This document shows, one piece after another, positions 43,960-54,554 of a DNA stretch of 64,000 bases. The notes under the pieces are model-generated. The model worked only from the letters and a program-made list of their open reading frames with translations, was not told the DNA's origin and searched no databases. The stretch covers positions 6,696,001 through 6,760,000 of the forward strand of contig CM065310.1 in assembly GCA_033032175.1 (NCBI GenBank). Direction: 5' to 3'. How positions within the stretch are numbered: the first letter of the stretch is position 1; each line of letters opens with the position of its first letter. The stretch comes from Saturnia japonica. Lineage: Eukaryota > Arthropoda > Insecta > Lepidoptera > Saturniidae. The position numbers and the translations under genes were made by a program.

Positions 43960-44461
43960 TTATGTTTGTAATGTCAAAATAACTGTTTTTTACTAAATAT
44001 ATATGAAAGTATGTACGATATATATATCAAAACACCCATTTGTAAATTTTTTGTCTCTGTGTATCTGTTTGTTCCGGGTAATCTCCGAAACGCTTGGACC
44101 GATTTTGACGGGACTTTCACTGGTAGATAGCTGAATTTATAGGGAGTAACTTAGGCTACTTTTATTTTACAAAAAGAATTAGGGTTCCGCACAAATAAAT
44201 AAAAAACTGGCCATGGTGAATCAATTCAGGCGCTTAAATGGCTTACGCTGAGTAAACCATAAGAGATATAGCAATTTAATGTACTAAACAATTGAAGACC
44301 TACAAAAAAGTCCGGGAGAGGTATACTCTCCCTAGATGTATATCTATCTTCTAAGGAACACCTACAATAATCATTTTGTCTTTAAAATAGCTGGCAGCAA
44401 GGGAACAAGATTCTTGCGAGCATTCTGTAGTCCACGTCAGCGAAGCCACGGGCACAGCTAG
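43960..44461 (+). mobile_element. Helitron-like repeat, copy C
   Basis: GTTCCGGGTAATCTCCGAAA, CCGATTTTGACGGGACTTTC, ACTGGTAGATAGCTGA, AGGCTACTTTTATTTTACAA, ACGCTGAGTAAACCATAAGA and ATTCTGTAGTCCACGTCAGC, ending CACGGGCACAGCTAG at 44461. It is the best-preserved copy of this family in the window. The 5' boundary is set by the GTAATGTCAAAAT block shared with copy B. Confidence 0.6.
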
Positions 44462-45935
44462 TAGAAAAATAAAATTTAAGTACCTGCCTATAGATTTTTT
44501 TCTTATTATTTTTTTTAAGTTTGTCATTTTTTATTCGTAGAAAGTTTAGGTTACTTATTAACTACCTACGACAATTACTATTTTATACTTAGTCCCCTGT
44601 AATGTACCGGACCGGCTACCGGTAGCTGGACGTCGAAAAAGGGTGAGTGAGCGTTGACGATTTCAGCTATTTCCGACTAATTTTATGCCAATAACTCAAG
44701 AAGAAGTAAAATAACGTTAAGAACTAAGTTTCTCGTATAAAAGAAACTGAATTCAACTGAGGAAGACAATTAAATTGAAAAAGAAGAATTTTAGACAACC
44801 TTTAAATACTTCTAAATTTATATGGTTAATCAATTTCAGGTCGTTAAACGGGATGAATATTTAGTATTTGTGTATCACTCTCATAAATAAGAAACAAAAT
44901 TACACTGAGAAACTCAAAGTATTTAAAAAGAGATTAATTTAAGTACGAGCCCCAGTTAATTCTTGTATCAATAACAAAAGTAATCAGTCTCATTATATCA
45001 ATACTAAAACAGCATACCCACAGTAATGCAACCGTTTTCCACGAAGCCCTTTGCAAGAATTCCGAGCATGATCTATAGCAAACTACCTCTCGTTTCATAT
45101 AAAAACTAACTCCGCCCACTAGATATAAACCTTCTTAAGAGGCAGTTAAACCGCTTGTAAAAACTTGAAACTATCACTAAAAGCTTCCTGAGACTATGCA
45201 GTAAATTGAACAAAAACTGAACTATACAAGATATTGAATAACCCAATGCTGGACACGATAAACGTAAGTAAACTGAAGCGTTTCTTGGAAATGTTGAGGT
45301 GACGATTATTGTATTTGATAATGATAAAAAATGGCAATTCTGTAGCTGCGAACGATCTGAATGAATTGAAACTTGTGCCCGAGTTCGTGTATTTGATGCA
45401 GTTACCGAACGATTATCGAACGACTATACATAAAACTATTGCAAAAATAACGTTAACATAAGGAAATAACAATATATTCAAATAAAAATTTCTAATATTT
45501 ATATCAAAATACATATTTCAAAATATTCTACAATTCTTTACTTAATAAATTAATTTTCATAAGTCAAATATCATACACAAAAAGCATTACTTTATTTTCA
45601 TTATTGCGAGACAACAATACACAATATATATTACCATATTCTTAATACATTCTGAACTATTTACACATTGTAAAAATATTTTTTGAAAGTGTTGCATAAA
45701 TTTGTGTATTCTATTTGACTCAAAAATTAGCAAATAATGACCTAACTCTTGCAATCAGGTATACGACTTTGGCGCTATGTTCTAAAATACTGGTCACAAA
45801 AATAACTCTGCAATAGATAGTTGCATTGGTACTTTTATAGAAAAAACCCCCAGTGAATTTCTAATTAAGTTTAATAATAAAAATAAAGCTTATAGCTAGC
45901 TATATGTTATTTTACTTATCAATATTTGTTGGCAA
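44462..45935. other. No recognisable gene
   Basis: AT-rich sequence. GCTACCGGTAGC at 44615-44626 is a perfect 12-bp palindrome in a small GC-rich spot. Confidence 0.45.
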
Positions 45936-46215
45936 GATTCTTCTTCTTACCCTTATCCCACTTAGGTAGGGTAGGCATAACATGTTTCTCCTCTAACTCT
46001 CCTCTATGAACTATAATCTCTATATACACATCTTTTATGCCAGAAACATACTTTTAACACGTCACGCGGAGAGAAAAGGACACAACTATGCTATAAACCG
46101 AAATAGGCATATAGAGCTCAACGTCTATCGTCTACGGCTTTATACGCATAACATTCCTCACATAATCCATCCATACCTTCTATGGTCTTCCTCAATTCCT
46201 ATATCCGTCTAACTT
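45936..46215 (-). pseudogene. LINE 3' coding remnant
   Basis: Read on the minus strand it gives GRPRKVWMDYVRNVM-like residues at about 46190-46140 (with one frame correction) and RGETCYAYPT at about 45990, followed by GTGGGATAAGGGTAAGAAGA. The order GRP-x-K-x-WMD-x-V, then a cysteine-containing KT-C-x-A-x-P end, followed by a GAA-rich tail, is familiar from the C-terminus of insect RTE-like LINEs. The middle is not recognisable and stops occur. The 68-codon plus-strand frame here (46006-46212) is its shadow. Confidence 0.45.
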
Positions 46216-46456
46216 CATATTTAAAATTCAACTAATTATATGATAATCGAACAAGATAACTTAAATACGGAAAAGTAAATTTTTTAGAAAATTCTGTAAC
46301 AATAATAAACACTTGTTAACATTGACGACTCGATTAAGTATCTACGAAGGTCAATAAAACTTCAATTACCTAACAGTATACGTCGTATAAATAGAAGTAG
46401 ATATTAAATCCGTTTTTATCGTATAGAAATCGTCTAAACGGAACATAAAAATTAAC

Positions 46457-46649
46457 CTCTCGTTGCGAGATTCATACACGCACGAGCCACGAATCTCGCT
46501 GATGGTATAGCGGTCCCAAATAACCCAATTCATGGACAAGATGACACCGCTAATCGAATTACTGCTCAACGCGGCGAACATAAAATGGAAAATGATCAAC
46601 GGGATTCGATTGTTGTAAACGATGTCAAATTTGTATTTTGTGTTTGATT
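46457..46649 (-). CDS. Candidate host exon, product unknown
   Basis: On the minus strand 193 nt lie between an acceptor-like ATGTAG and a donor-like GTTAAT, with 63 complete codons open throughout (YNNRIPLIIFHFMFAALSSN, ISGVILSMNWVIWDRYTISE, IRGSCVYESRNE). The second half uses G/C-ending codons (AGC, GGT, GTC, TGG, GAC, CGC), unlike the AT-rich surroundings. A hydrophobic stretch of about 10 residues (LIIFHFMFAAL) could be part of a membrane segment or signal peptide. I do not recognise a family. The donor is non-standard and the frame also continues into the adjacent intron-like sequence for 30 codons. An embedded hairpin (46465-46499) allows a non-coding explanation. Confidence 0.3.
46465..46499. 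repeat. 9-bp stem hairpin inside the candidate exon
   Basis: GCGAGATTC at 46465-46473 pairs exactly with GAATCTCGC at 46491-46499 across a 17-nt GC-rich loop. Confidence 0.8.
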
Positions 46650-46660
46650 CTACATGAATG

Positions 46661-48565
46661 AATTCTAATACGAGTATTTAATTTAAGATTAATACAAGTA
46701 GGTACGTATTATATAGTAAAGTAGCAAGTAATTTAGTACCTATGGATTTTCTAAATGTTTTTTGTTTTTTTGTCCTTGTTGGTTCCCCATAAAATTCTCA
46801 TTCATTTCAATTTGAATTCAAAACATTATTCATTTAAATGTTATAAATAATTTTAACTTAAATCTTAACAAAGAATTAAGTGTCTAGATCTCGACTATTA
46901 TTTTTTCTTAATTTGAAGAAGAAAAATATTTTATTATAGTTATTATGATGTAAGCATTAGCTAGTGACTTATCTTTTTAATATATAAATCTCTATACATA
47001 TGAAAACATACAAATGAAAGTATGAAAATCCTACACAAAGTCACTTGTAGTTGCCAAAGTTGATTGTAGTACAAATCATGTTAATCTGGTTTCAATCAAG
47101 TAAGAAATGTTTTTCCCGTGTAAGTAATTTTTTTGCATTTGACTTTGAGTAGAAAATGTGAACATACCTAATACTAAATAAAAGAAACGAGAAAACTATA
47201 TTGGCTTGTCATATACAACGTTTATAATAGTATCAATTATTATTGTCAGGTCTAGCAAAATTATTATTTCATGCCTTGTAATGTGCTCACTCTAGTCCTG
47301 CAATATATTCCACTAAAAGGCCAACACAACAGTACTATTTGTAACTCGACAATGTAATGCCACCAGCATTATAACATTATAACAAAAACCGCGACGTGTA
47401 AAATTACGTCACGAATGACTCACATTGAGAATCTATGATCGATTTCACGACTGGAATCGATATCATCTTTACTAATTCTACTTATTTTAAAGTCTAGTTC
47501 GAGTGAAAAAAATATTAGTTTGTTATATTTTTGATATCATTACTGCCTTATTTTCCTAATTTTTTTTATTATTATTTAGTTTTATACATTCAAATTATAA
47601 TTGCAAATTTACACCAATGTTACCATCCTAATTAAGGTAAATTAATAATGCAAGGCTAAAATTTGCACCACAAAAAATGCATGATGTAATTTTTCTAATA
47701 CAGGTGCGGCTTCAAACAAACCAATTTAACAAAAAAAAATCTTATATTCTACGCAGAAAAAAATTCTAAGTCAAAAATATAACGCTAACCTCTAAGAAAC
47801 ATCAATCAACAAGTGCAAGTTCAACTGATGATTCTATTATTTCTCTTTTAACTTTCTTTCACTGCGAGTAGTAGCTAAAAAAATTCAAATACCAAGTTTA
47901 TGTTCTGTATAACATTTGTGTTTTGTTTTAAATCTATCTAGGTGCCTATTAAGAGAGAAATTTAATTGAGCTTCGTGTACTGCAAAATCTTAAGTTTAGT
48001 GATCGGTATTCTACCATGATACTTGTGGATGATTGTCGATGGACATTCGTTCGTGGGTGGTCGGTCACAATTGATGTTAGTTCGTGATAACTAGCTTTCA
48101 GATACACTGTGCAATTACTTTACAGACCTAATCGTAAGCCATTAAATTTAAATGACAAAAGCAAAGGAAATTATTACGAGAAATATGTAGGGATGTTTAC
48201 TACCAAAATAGTATCTATATATTACTAGTTGATACCCGAACCGAAACTTCCTCTGCAGTGAAAACAACGCTGACGCGTAGTGCTTACAACAAGCATGGTT
48301 TCTTAAAACTCTAATATCTTTTTATCGAATGAAGATATCGTGATATTTTTTTTAGTTAAGAGCCAAGTACAGAGTACTTTCTAAGGAGTTAAAAAATTGA
48401 TCAAATCTATCCACCAGTAGTTTTTGCGTGTTGTGCGCTTTACAGAAAACCTCTATCATTTTATTTATATGCATAGATTATTTTTACAAGTGTTTTGTGG
48501 CGAAGTCTTGATTCTCAATCAAAATTAATTATCCAAACACCATTTTAAAGCTTATGTTCTCCGCT
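46661..48565. other. No recognisable gene
   Basis: AT-rich sequence. The only noteworthy site is TTACGTCACGAATGACTCA at 47404-47422. Near 48230 CTAGTTGATACCCGAACC is a weak match to CTAG-terminus repeats. Confidence 0.4.
47404..47422. promoter_or_regulatory. Adjacent CRE-like and AP-1-like sites
   Basis: TTACGTCA (47404-47411) and TGACTCA (47416-47422) match bZIP consensus sites and lie four bases apart. There is no evidence of function beyond the match. Confidence 0.2.
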
Positions 48566-48680
48566 ATTGACAAAACTTTTCAACAGATGGAATTCCTAAT
48601 AAAAATACCCGTAAAAGGTGCCATCTATCAACAAAATGTTTAACTAACATGACGACCGTTAGATTATTTTCATGCTTTAT
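48566..48680. repeat. Interspersed repeat shared with 2463-2610
   Basis: CAACAGATGGAATTCCTAAT, GGTGCCATCTATCAACAAAA and TTTAACTAACATGACGACCG lead to GTTAGATTATTTTCATGC. See the partner locus for the matching blocks and mixed orientation. Confidence 0.45.
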
Positions 48681-50180
48681 TGTGCGAAATATTCTATTAT
48701 ATATTTTATTAATCTGGAAACTTTGATAACATAGAGTTTACACTTGAACATGACATAAATACTCTAAGTAAAGATGTAATGTAATATCTATGTAAATACG
48801 TATTATATAGTACAGAACACGGTACAACTTATTCTAGACGTGCAAACTTAACCTCTGTGTCGAGAATTCGATTCGACCACGTTCATACCAAAACGATTTC
48901 CGCCAAGTCGACCGTCCACCTACGGTACGGTTTGCATATAATATTTCCATTTATTAAAGTAGATATAAATAAGTAAAAACTGGCTGAATAAGGCTAATTA
49001 TTTACTTGCAAGCATAAATCATACTGAAATAACGTCAAAAACTTATTTCAGTTTCGTTTTTAACAAATTTTTATGTTATTGCTCAAAGGTGTTTTAGTGT
49101 CAAAGTCATAATTCCATTGATTCTTCAATAAAATAAATGATTCGAACATCATTTAAGCTCATATTTTTGTTAAAATATAAATAAATAAAAAAACTTTTAA
49201 ATTTAATATTGAAAGTGTTTTTGGGAATATTCAGCTCATTAATCAATTTTAACCAAGGTTATTATTCCTTTCCAGAGGTGCATGAAAAAAGCCTTCCCAA
49301 AGGGCGGAATTGTAAATAACCTATGTACAAAAGCAACAACGCTCGCCGCACCCCGGATTGTCAATAATTCTTTAGCATCCCTGCAAATACCTTTACGACC
49401 ATTGTTGATTATCTCGTTGCTTCTTTCGAAATACATACAAATTACATGTTTTATTAATATCTGCCATTACCACATTACCACAGTATATTTAAATATAGAA
49501 CTTAGCGATTTTATTGCAGCAGAGAAACCAAAGACTAGGCAATATTAAATACTCTTAACCACAGATAAGTAAATAACTCTTAATCCTTAAGCTAAATATG
49601 TTCTTAATATAGTTAAGTTAAGTAGTTAAGTTAAGTTCACAAAGGTACACGCTATTCTTAATCATTAAAACTTAAAATCCATTTCTAGAAGATATCATTA
49701 TCCATTTCGTTCAGAGCAAATTGGATGTGATTAGTTACGCTTATGTTAAGTCCACCCATCAACGCCAGTGTTTCGTATAGTAAGTAACTAATGATTCTTC
49801 CCGTAAAGGAAAAAATAATTAGCTGTCAAAGCTAACACGGCACGACGCCCACCCGGAGCAAAAGGAATGTGCCAGTTTACTTTAAAATATAAAAAAAAAA
49901 TTGCAATAAACGGAAATACGCTATTAAGTCTTCCAACAAACTTATTTCCATGTTTCCTAGTACTTAATACCGAAAGCGTTCTGCTATTAGCATAACTAGA
50001 GATGCGCGGGCGCAGGTGAATGTAGGGTTGCTAGACCCCAAGAATTTTCCTAACATACCTTGAACTTTGCAGTACATACTAAAATAAAATATTCAGGGAA
50101 ATTAATAATAATCAAATCTTATTTAATTTTTTCAATAAATCAGTTTCCGTACTAGTCGATATTACTTGATATTGATTTTA
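48681..50180. other. No recognisable gene
   Basis: AT-rich sequence. The two opposed frames at 49239-49548 overlap each other and show no domain. A GC-richer spot (GATGCGCGGGCGCAGG) lies at about 50003-50018. Confidence 0.4.
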
Positions 50181-50210
50181 GCAATTACTATATACATAAA
50201 TAAATCACGC
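50181..50210 (-). mobile_element. 3' tail of the LINE at 50211-50945
   Basis: On the minus strand the stop codon is followed directly by GCGTGATTTATTTATGTATA. With the last codons (TCTCTGCCTACTCCG) this tail corresponds to the end of the SINE at 37481-37706. There is no poly-A, in line with LINEs that end in a short ATGTA-type repeat. Confidence 0.6.
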
Positions 50211-50945
50211 CTATTTCTCAACGGAGTAGGCAGAGACCACGTTCTTCCACTTGCTGCGATCCTGGCATACCTTTTTCGCTTCTTCGACATTCATTATACT
50301 TTTCATACATGCTCGTCGATTTAGAGTACTCTTGACCTTACCTTTCTTCAGAACGTCTCCGATTTGATCGATAAATGTTCGTCTAGGCCTTCCTCTTCCG
50401 ACGATTCCTTTCTCACTCGCATCATAAATTTTTTTAGACATTCGTCTTTCATTCATCCTCTCAACATGCCCAAACCATCTAAGCATCCCTTTCTCAATCC
50501 GTGTGACTATATCTTCGTTCACACCACAAAGCTCTCTTATCACACTATATCTTATCCTGTCACACAATTTCACTCCTAACATACCTCTTAGCGCTCTCAT
50601 TTCTACTGCATTTATTTTACTTTCATGATTTTTCAGCCACACCCAGCTTTCACTTCCGTACATGAGTGTTGGAACCAATAGTCCTCTATGCACAGCCAAA
50701 CGAGCTTTCATAGAAGTCCTCTGGCTGCTCATAAAGGAGCGTAACGCCCCAATCACCATATTACCAGCATTTATTCTCCTTCCTATATCACTCTCACACT
50801 TTCCATCCCTGGTAAACAGCGATCCTAAGTATACAAACTCACTTACTTGCTCCAGTTCATCCTCATCAATCCGGAAACATATTTCTGTCATGTTTCCTTC
50901 TTTTATAACTATTTCATGAACTTTTCCACACGATGTGATCGTCAA
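50211..50945 (-). CDS. LINE reverse transcriptase, C-terminal fragment, open frame of 244 codons
   Basis: This is the longest open frame in the window and it is uninterrupted. The polymerase it derives from copies LINE RNA at the target site in the nucleus. From the N-terminus: the first 30 residues are poorly conserved and mark the truncation; then VSEFVYLGSLFTRDG (residues about 34-48, RT motif D/E region), DIGRRINAGNMVIGAL (54-69), LAVHRGLLVPTLMYGSESWV (83-102, thumb), KINAVEMRALRGMLGV (109-124), DRIRYSVIRELCGV (128-141), ML-RWFGH-VERM (154-164), GRGRPRRTFIDQIGDVL (183-199) and the end CMKSIMNVEEAKKV...VSAYSVEK. This is the ordinary C-terminus of an RTE-like insect LINE. Endonuclease and the catalytic YADD box are missing. 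No start codon of its own is expected. The lack of stops suggests a recent insertion. Confidence 0.88.
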   Translation of the reverse strand: MTITSCGKVHEIVIKEGNMTEICFRIDEDELEQVSEFVYLGSLFTRDGKCESDIGRRINAGNMVIGALRSFMSSQRTSMKARLAVHRGLLVPTLMYGSESWVWLKNHESKINAVEMRALRGMLGVKLCDRIRYSVIRELCGVNEDIVTRIEKGMLRWFGHVERMNERRMSKKIYDASEKGIVGRGRPRRTFIDQIGDVLKKGKVKSTLNRRACMKSIMNVEEAKKVCQDRSKWKNVVSAYSVEK

Positions 50946-51940
50946 ATAAATTATAAAAGTGTCAAATTAAAATGTCAAGTATCTTACTGAAAAGTCAGGA
51001 AATCGAATTATTTGATCTGGTAACCCTAGAAGATCGGCCTAACGGATCCCAGCGTGAGCGAATTGATGACGCATCTAATTTACAACTGAACTGTTCGAAA
51101 TATAACTCTATCACTATTAACATAAAGGTTAATTTAGACAGATGAGGAATTTTACGTTCATTTTAATTTATAGTATGCATTGAACTACAAATCCTAGGGA
51201 CAACGCGCCTGCGCATGTCAAACAGATTAGCGAATCGCATTGTATTATACGGTTATTGCAATGTCTTGAAGGGTAAAAAGTTTACATGCCAGCCTAGAAA
51301 TATAATAAGATTTATTTTATTGATACAACGCAATGTTCATATTTCATGTATGGACGATAGTTGTTTGATCTTGACATTTGCTTTTCAAATAAAAAGAACT
51401 CGTATTTGCCCGTGACAGACCGAGCCGTAATCATTTTAAGAAAAGTAACAAAGAAAAAATACCATCAAAAAATGTATAGTTGATAAGTATGTAAAAATAA
51501 CGATAATAACAATATTTTTTTTTTTTACTTTAGTCAGCTTTATATGATAGAATATAATTTGTTAAGACTTACAATAAATTTTTTACAACTGTATAAAAAT
51601 GTTGTCAGCGAGTCGTTTCTTCACTGTTTCCCTTCGACCAATGCGTGTTTTCCGGCATGATGTGATAACTGTTTGAACCAACGCAAGCGTGGATTAGCTG
51701 AGAATGATTCGTTTGGAATTGTGAGGCGATGCGTCTACACGTCGACATATTTAACAAAAAAATATACAAGGAGTTTGATTTGGCTAACTATTAACTAAAA
51801 GAAGTTTGAACAATAAGTACATGAAATATGTCTCACTGCACATTTATATAATTGAAAATACAAAAAGCAGTTAAATGGAAAACAAAAAAAAAATCAGTTT
51901 TCTTAAAATCTTAAAACAAACTTTACAAAAACTTTGGTCC

Positions 51941-51943
<3 letters not shown>
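50946..51943. other. No recognisable gene
   Basis: Unique sequence, in places less AT-rich (51600-51750), without a supportable frame or repeat. Confidence 0.4.
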
Positions 51944-51976
<33 letters not shown>

Positions 51977-51990
51977 TTTTAAGTTTTATT
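51944..51990 (-). mobile_element. Possible retrocopy 3' end: 31-T run with upstream polyadenylation signal
   Basis: On the minus strand an AATAAA (51985-51990) precedes a short A-rich stretch and then 31 uninterrupted A residues (T-run 51944-51974). This is the order of a polyadenylated transcript copied into DNA. The body upstream on the minus strand (52000 and beyond) shows no frame or repeat I know, and I found no target-site duplication. It may be a simple homopolymer. Confidence 0.35.
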
Positions 51991-53860
51991 AACACCAACG
52001 TAACGTGAGTAGACCAAGTACGGTTGCCAAAACTGACGTTCAGTTTCAATATATATCAATACAAATGTAAATATGTATTAGCTACATCATTTTTAAAATA
52101 TCAATGTAAAGTGCAAGAAGCTATGTAGATAATTTAATAGAACATCATTTACGTAATGGTGTTGTTAACAAATCGTTAAGCTGATGTAAACGCGGTCCCG
52201 AGAGTGAAACTCGTGGTTCTGAAAGCAAGTTTTCACAGATTATTCTTATACGGGTGTACACGGTGCATTACCGTGACTAATGCACGACTGATGACCATAT
52301 TACGGGGAAGCTCTATTAACTACAGATAAAACTTACCTTTATTTAAAAAGTGAATTTATAGTTCTGTTTTTAAAAAAACTTTGTACCATAATAACTAATG
52401 TTCATTTATCACGTTTTAATAATGCGCACTAAATATGAACTCGATTAAACAAAAATTCAAAGGTCGCTTAAGATTTAAAAAAAAAATGTCATGTCAGTAT
52501 GGTCTAAGATTGAAATTTTTTAAGTCGATATATAATAATTTTATAGAGGAAAGTAGGTATAAATTTATAGATTAACTCGATAGAAGTCATAAAAATAAAA
52601 GATTACTACTTACATCAAGATTGTTACGAAGATGATAACTTTAGGACGGATGCCGACCATGATTATAAACATCAATTTAGAAACCAAATAAATAATTAAG
52701 TGAATAGTCAACTAAAAAGATTTATTGAACTTGTGTTTATTATTATGAAAATTAATGAGGGTGGGAACTTTTCCACTGGCCACCATATAATTCTCATTCA
52801 ATTATAATAAATTCACTTGAATCCATTATTATTTATGATTTACTATGATCAAAGTAATAAATATTAACCTTTAAATAGTAATGTTTATAGATTTACCATT
52901 CAAAGGCATTCATTCAAAAAAGTAAATAGTTTCTATTGTGACACTGATAAAGATTATATTTTTATAGTAACAACGTAACCGTCTTTTGTTAAAGTCGGTT
53001 AAAAAATAACTCTTAAAGTTTTTATCCCAATAATAGTAATGTGGATTCATTTTAGAGATTTTTTTTGTGAAATAATTATTTAACTTTGTATATAAACATA
53101 CATTATTTAATTTCATTAAGGCTAACTTTATCATGTCACATATATCCGTCACATGACGAGCGCGTAGTTCTCAATTTTAACCTTTGCTAAACTCGACAAA
53201 ATTAGAATTTTCAAATTAAAAATCATAACTTGACCGACTAACGTGCTACCAAAAACTTCCAGGAGATGGTCATAATAGATAAACTGAGACTTTTTAAAAT
53301 TAAAACTTAAATAATAAATTGGAAATTGATATCCACGTGCTTGGTTAAAGATTAATTAATATTGAAAGTTTTCGTATATTAATTAGATAATCTATAATTA
53401 ATTACACAGTGTTTTGATAAGATCTTTAAAATCTTATTTTGTTATCTAAAAGTTTGGGTTGAGAAACCGAGATTAATTGAATATTAACTGTCAATCAAGT
53501 ACATTATCCACATCGATAGATAAAATAGTTGAATGACAGGTTTCGTCGAACTTGATAAAGAAAACCATGGATATAGTCTTATGGGATATTAAATCAAAAA
53601 TTATTACTCGAAAGATAAGTAAGGCATTAATTGATCACCATTAATGGGTTTCTGGTAATATAATCGAAATAGACAAACCAACATTAAATTCAACATGACA
53701 TCGAGTCTATAATATATTTTTATTTGTTTTGTATATTCAATTATAACTTTGGAGAAAAATCATAGATAGATTTTGCTTTACTTCGGGATATATGTTAAAC
53801 TTGTGAGTAAAATGTTTACATTGATTCAAAATTAAAGATATTATATACATTTCAGGCACT
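51991..53860. other. No recognisable gene
   Basis: AT-rich sequence. Near 52255-52290 two alternative small hairpins overlap (CACGGT/ACCGTG at 52259-52275 and GTGCAT/ATGCAC at 52263-52285). Confidence 0.45.
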
Positions 53861-53862
53861 AA

Positions 53863-53950
53863 CAAGGCACTTATGAACTTTAAAATATTACCACCAGTTC
53901 TAAAAACACTCCCTTCATCGTGAACAGCCGACGAGAAAATTCATCGGATT
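53863..53950 (+). repeat. Interspersed repeat X, copy 2
   Basis: AAGGCACTTATGAACTTTAA, ATATTACCACCAGTTCT and AAAACACTCCCTTCATCGTG correspond to the copy at 28-140 in order and spacing, more diverged. Confidence 0.6.
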
Positions 53951-54242
53951 AATCTTTTTTTTAACTGTATAAATAATGTTTACAGTTAATAATTTATTAC
54001 ATTAGTGAATGTACAGGGAGTGGTAAGGTACCTACTCAACAGGTTAGTTTTTTTAATATTTACTTGTACTTAATGATTAAAGAATAGTCACTTCTATAAG
54101 CTCTTTCATAATAATTCTTAATCTCGTACTTGTCCATAATTTCTTTTTATTAGATCATTATTTCTAAACATTCAGCATTACGCAGACATCTGCTAACTAG
54201 ATGCTACTAAAGAATAACTTGATAAATTAGAGCGGTAACAGA
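53951..54242. other. No recognisable feature
   Basis: AT-rich sequence. Confidence 0.4.
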
Positions 54243-54548
54243 ATGTATGCATTCGCTTTAATTCTTGGTTTAAAAATTACGACAACGTATCTTTTCTGTT
54301 TAATATTCCTTATTATCAACGAAGCCCACTTTACTTCAGAGATAACTAGGGTTCAGAGGAGAACTATCACGTCGTTCTCGCTCGTAGCTAAGCTAACAAT
54401 AAATAATTTGCGTTTCAAGCGGTTTGGCTTTAAAACTTATTTCGAACTGTCAACAGAACAGCTCGACCTAAGCACGTCCTTTAAAAATTTGTATGTAGTC
54501 AATAGCTCTTTCTGTTTTAAAAATCTTGTAATACCAATAAAGTATTAA
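54243..54548 (+). CDS. Hypothetical small ORF with signal-peptide-like start
   Basis: The 101-codon frame starts MYAFALILGLKITTTYLFCL, a hydrophobic N-terminus that could be a signal peptide with a cut near residue 28. The stop overlaps AATAAA-type polyadenylation signals (AATAAAG at 54537, AATAAAC at 54549). The rest has only two cysteines and no known motif. Several frames of 100 codons are expected by chance in 64 kb of this composition, so the case rests only on the signal peptide and the polyadenylation signals. Confidence 0.15.
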   Translation: MYAFALILGLKITTTYLFCLIFLIINEAHFTSEITRVQRRTITSFSLVAKLTINNLRFKRFGFKTYFELSTEQLDLSTSFKNLYVVNSSFCFKNLVIPIKY

Positions 54549-54554
54549 AATAAA

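Noticed and set aside
46780..46810. Third SINE copy (CCCCATAAAATTCTCATTC)
   Set aside because: Only about 15 bases match the SINE body and the B box and tail are missing.
49239..49548. Overlapping opposed frames of 65 and 88 codons
   Set aside because: Each is the shadow of the other, within chance length, and without splice or domain support.
50364..50919. Plus-strand frames of 71 and 85 codons
   Set aside because: Antisense to the 244-codon LINE frame.
50003..51205. Inverted GCGCAGGC/TAGGGTT blocks flanking the LINE as ends of an older MITE
   Set aside because: The matching blocks are short and differently spaced on the two sides, so the pairing is not convincing.
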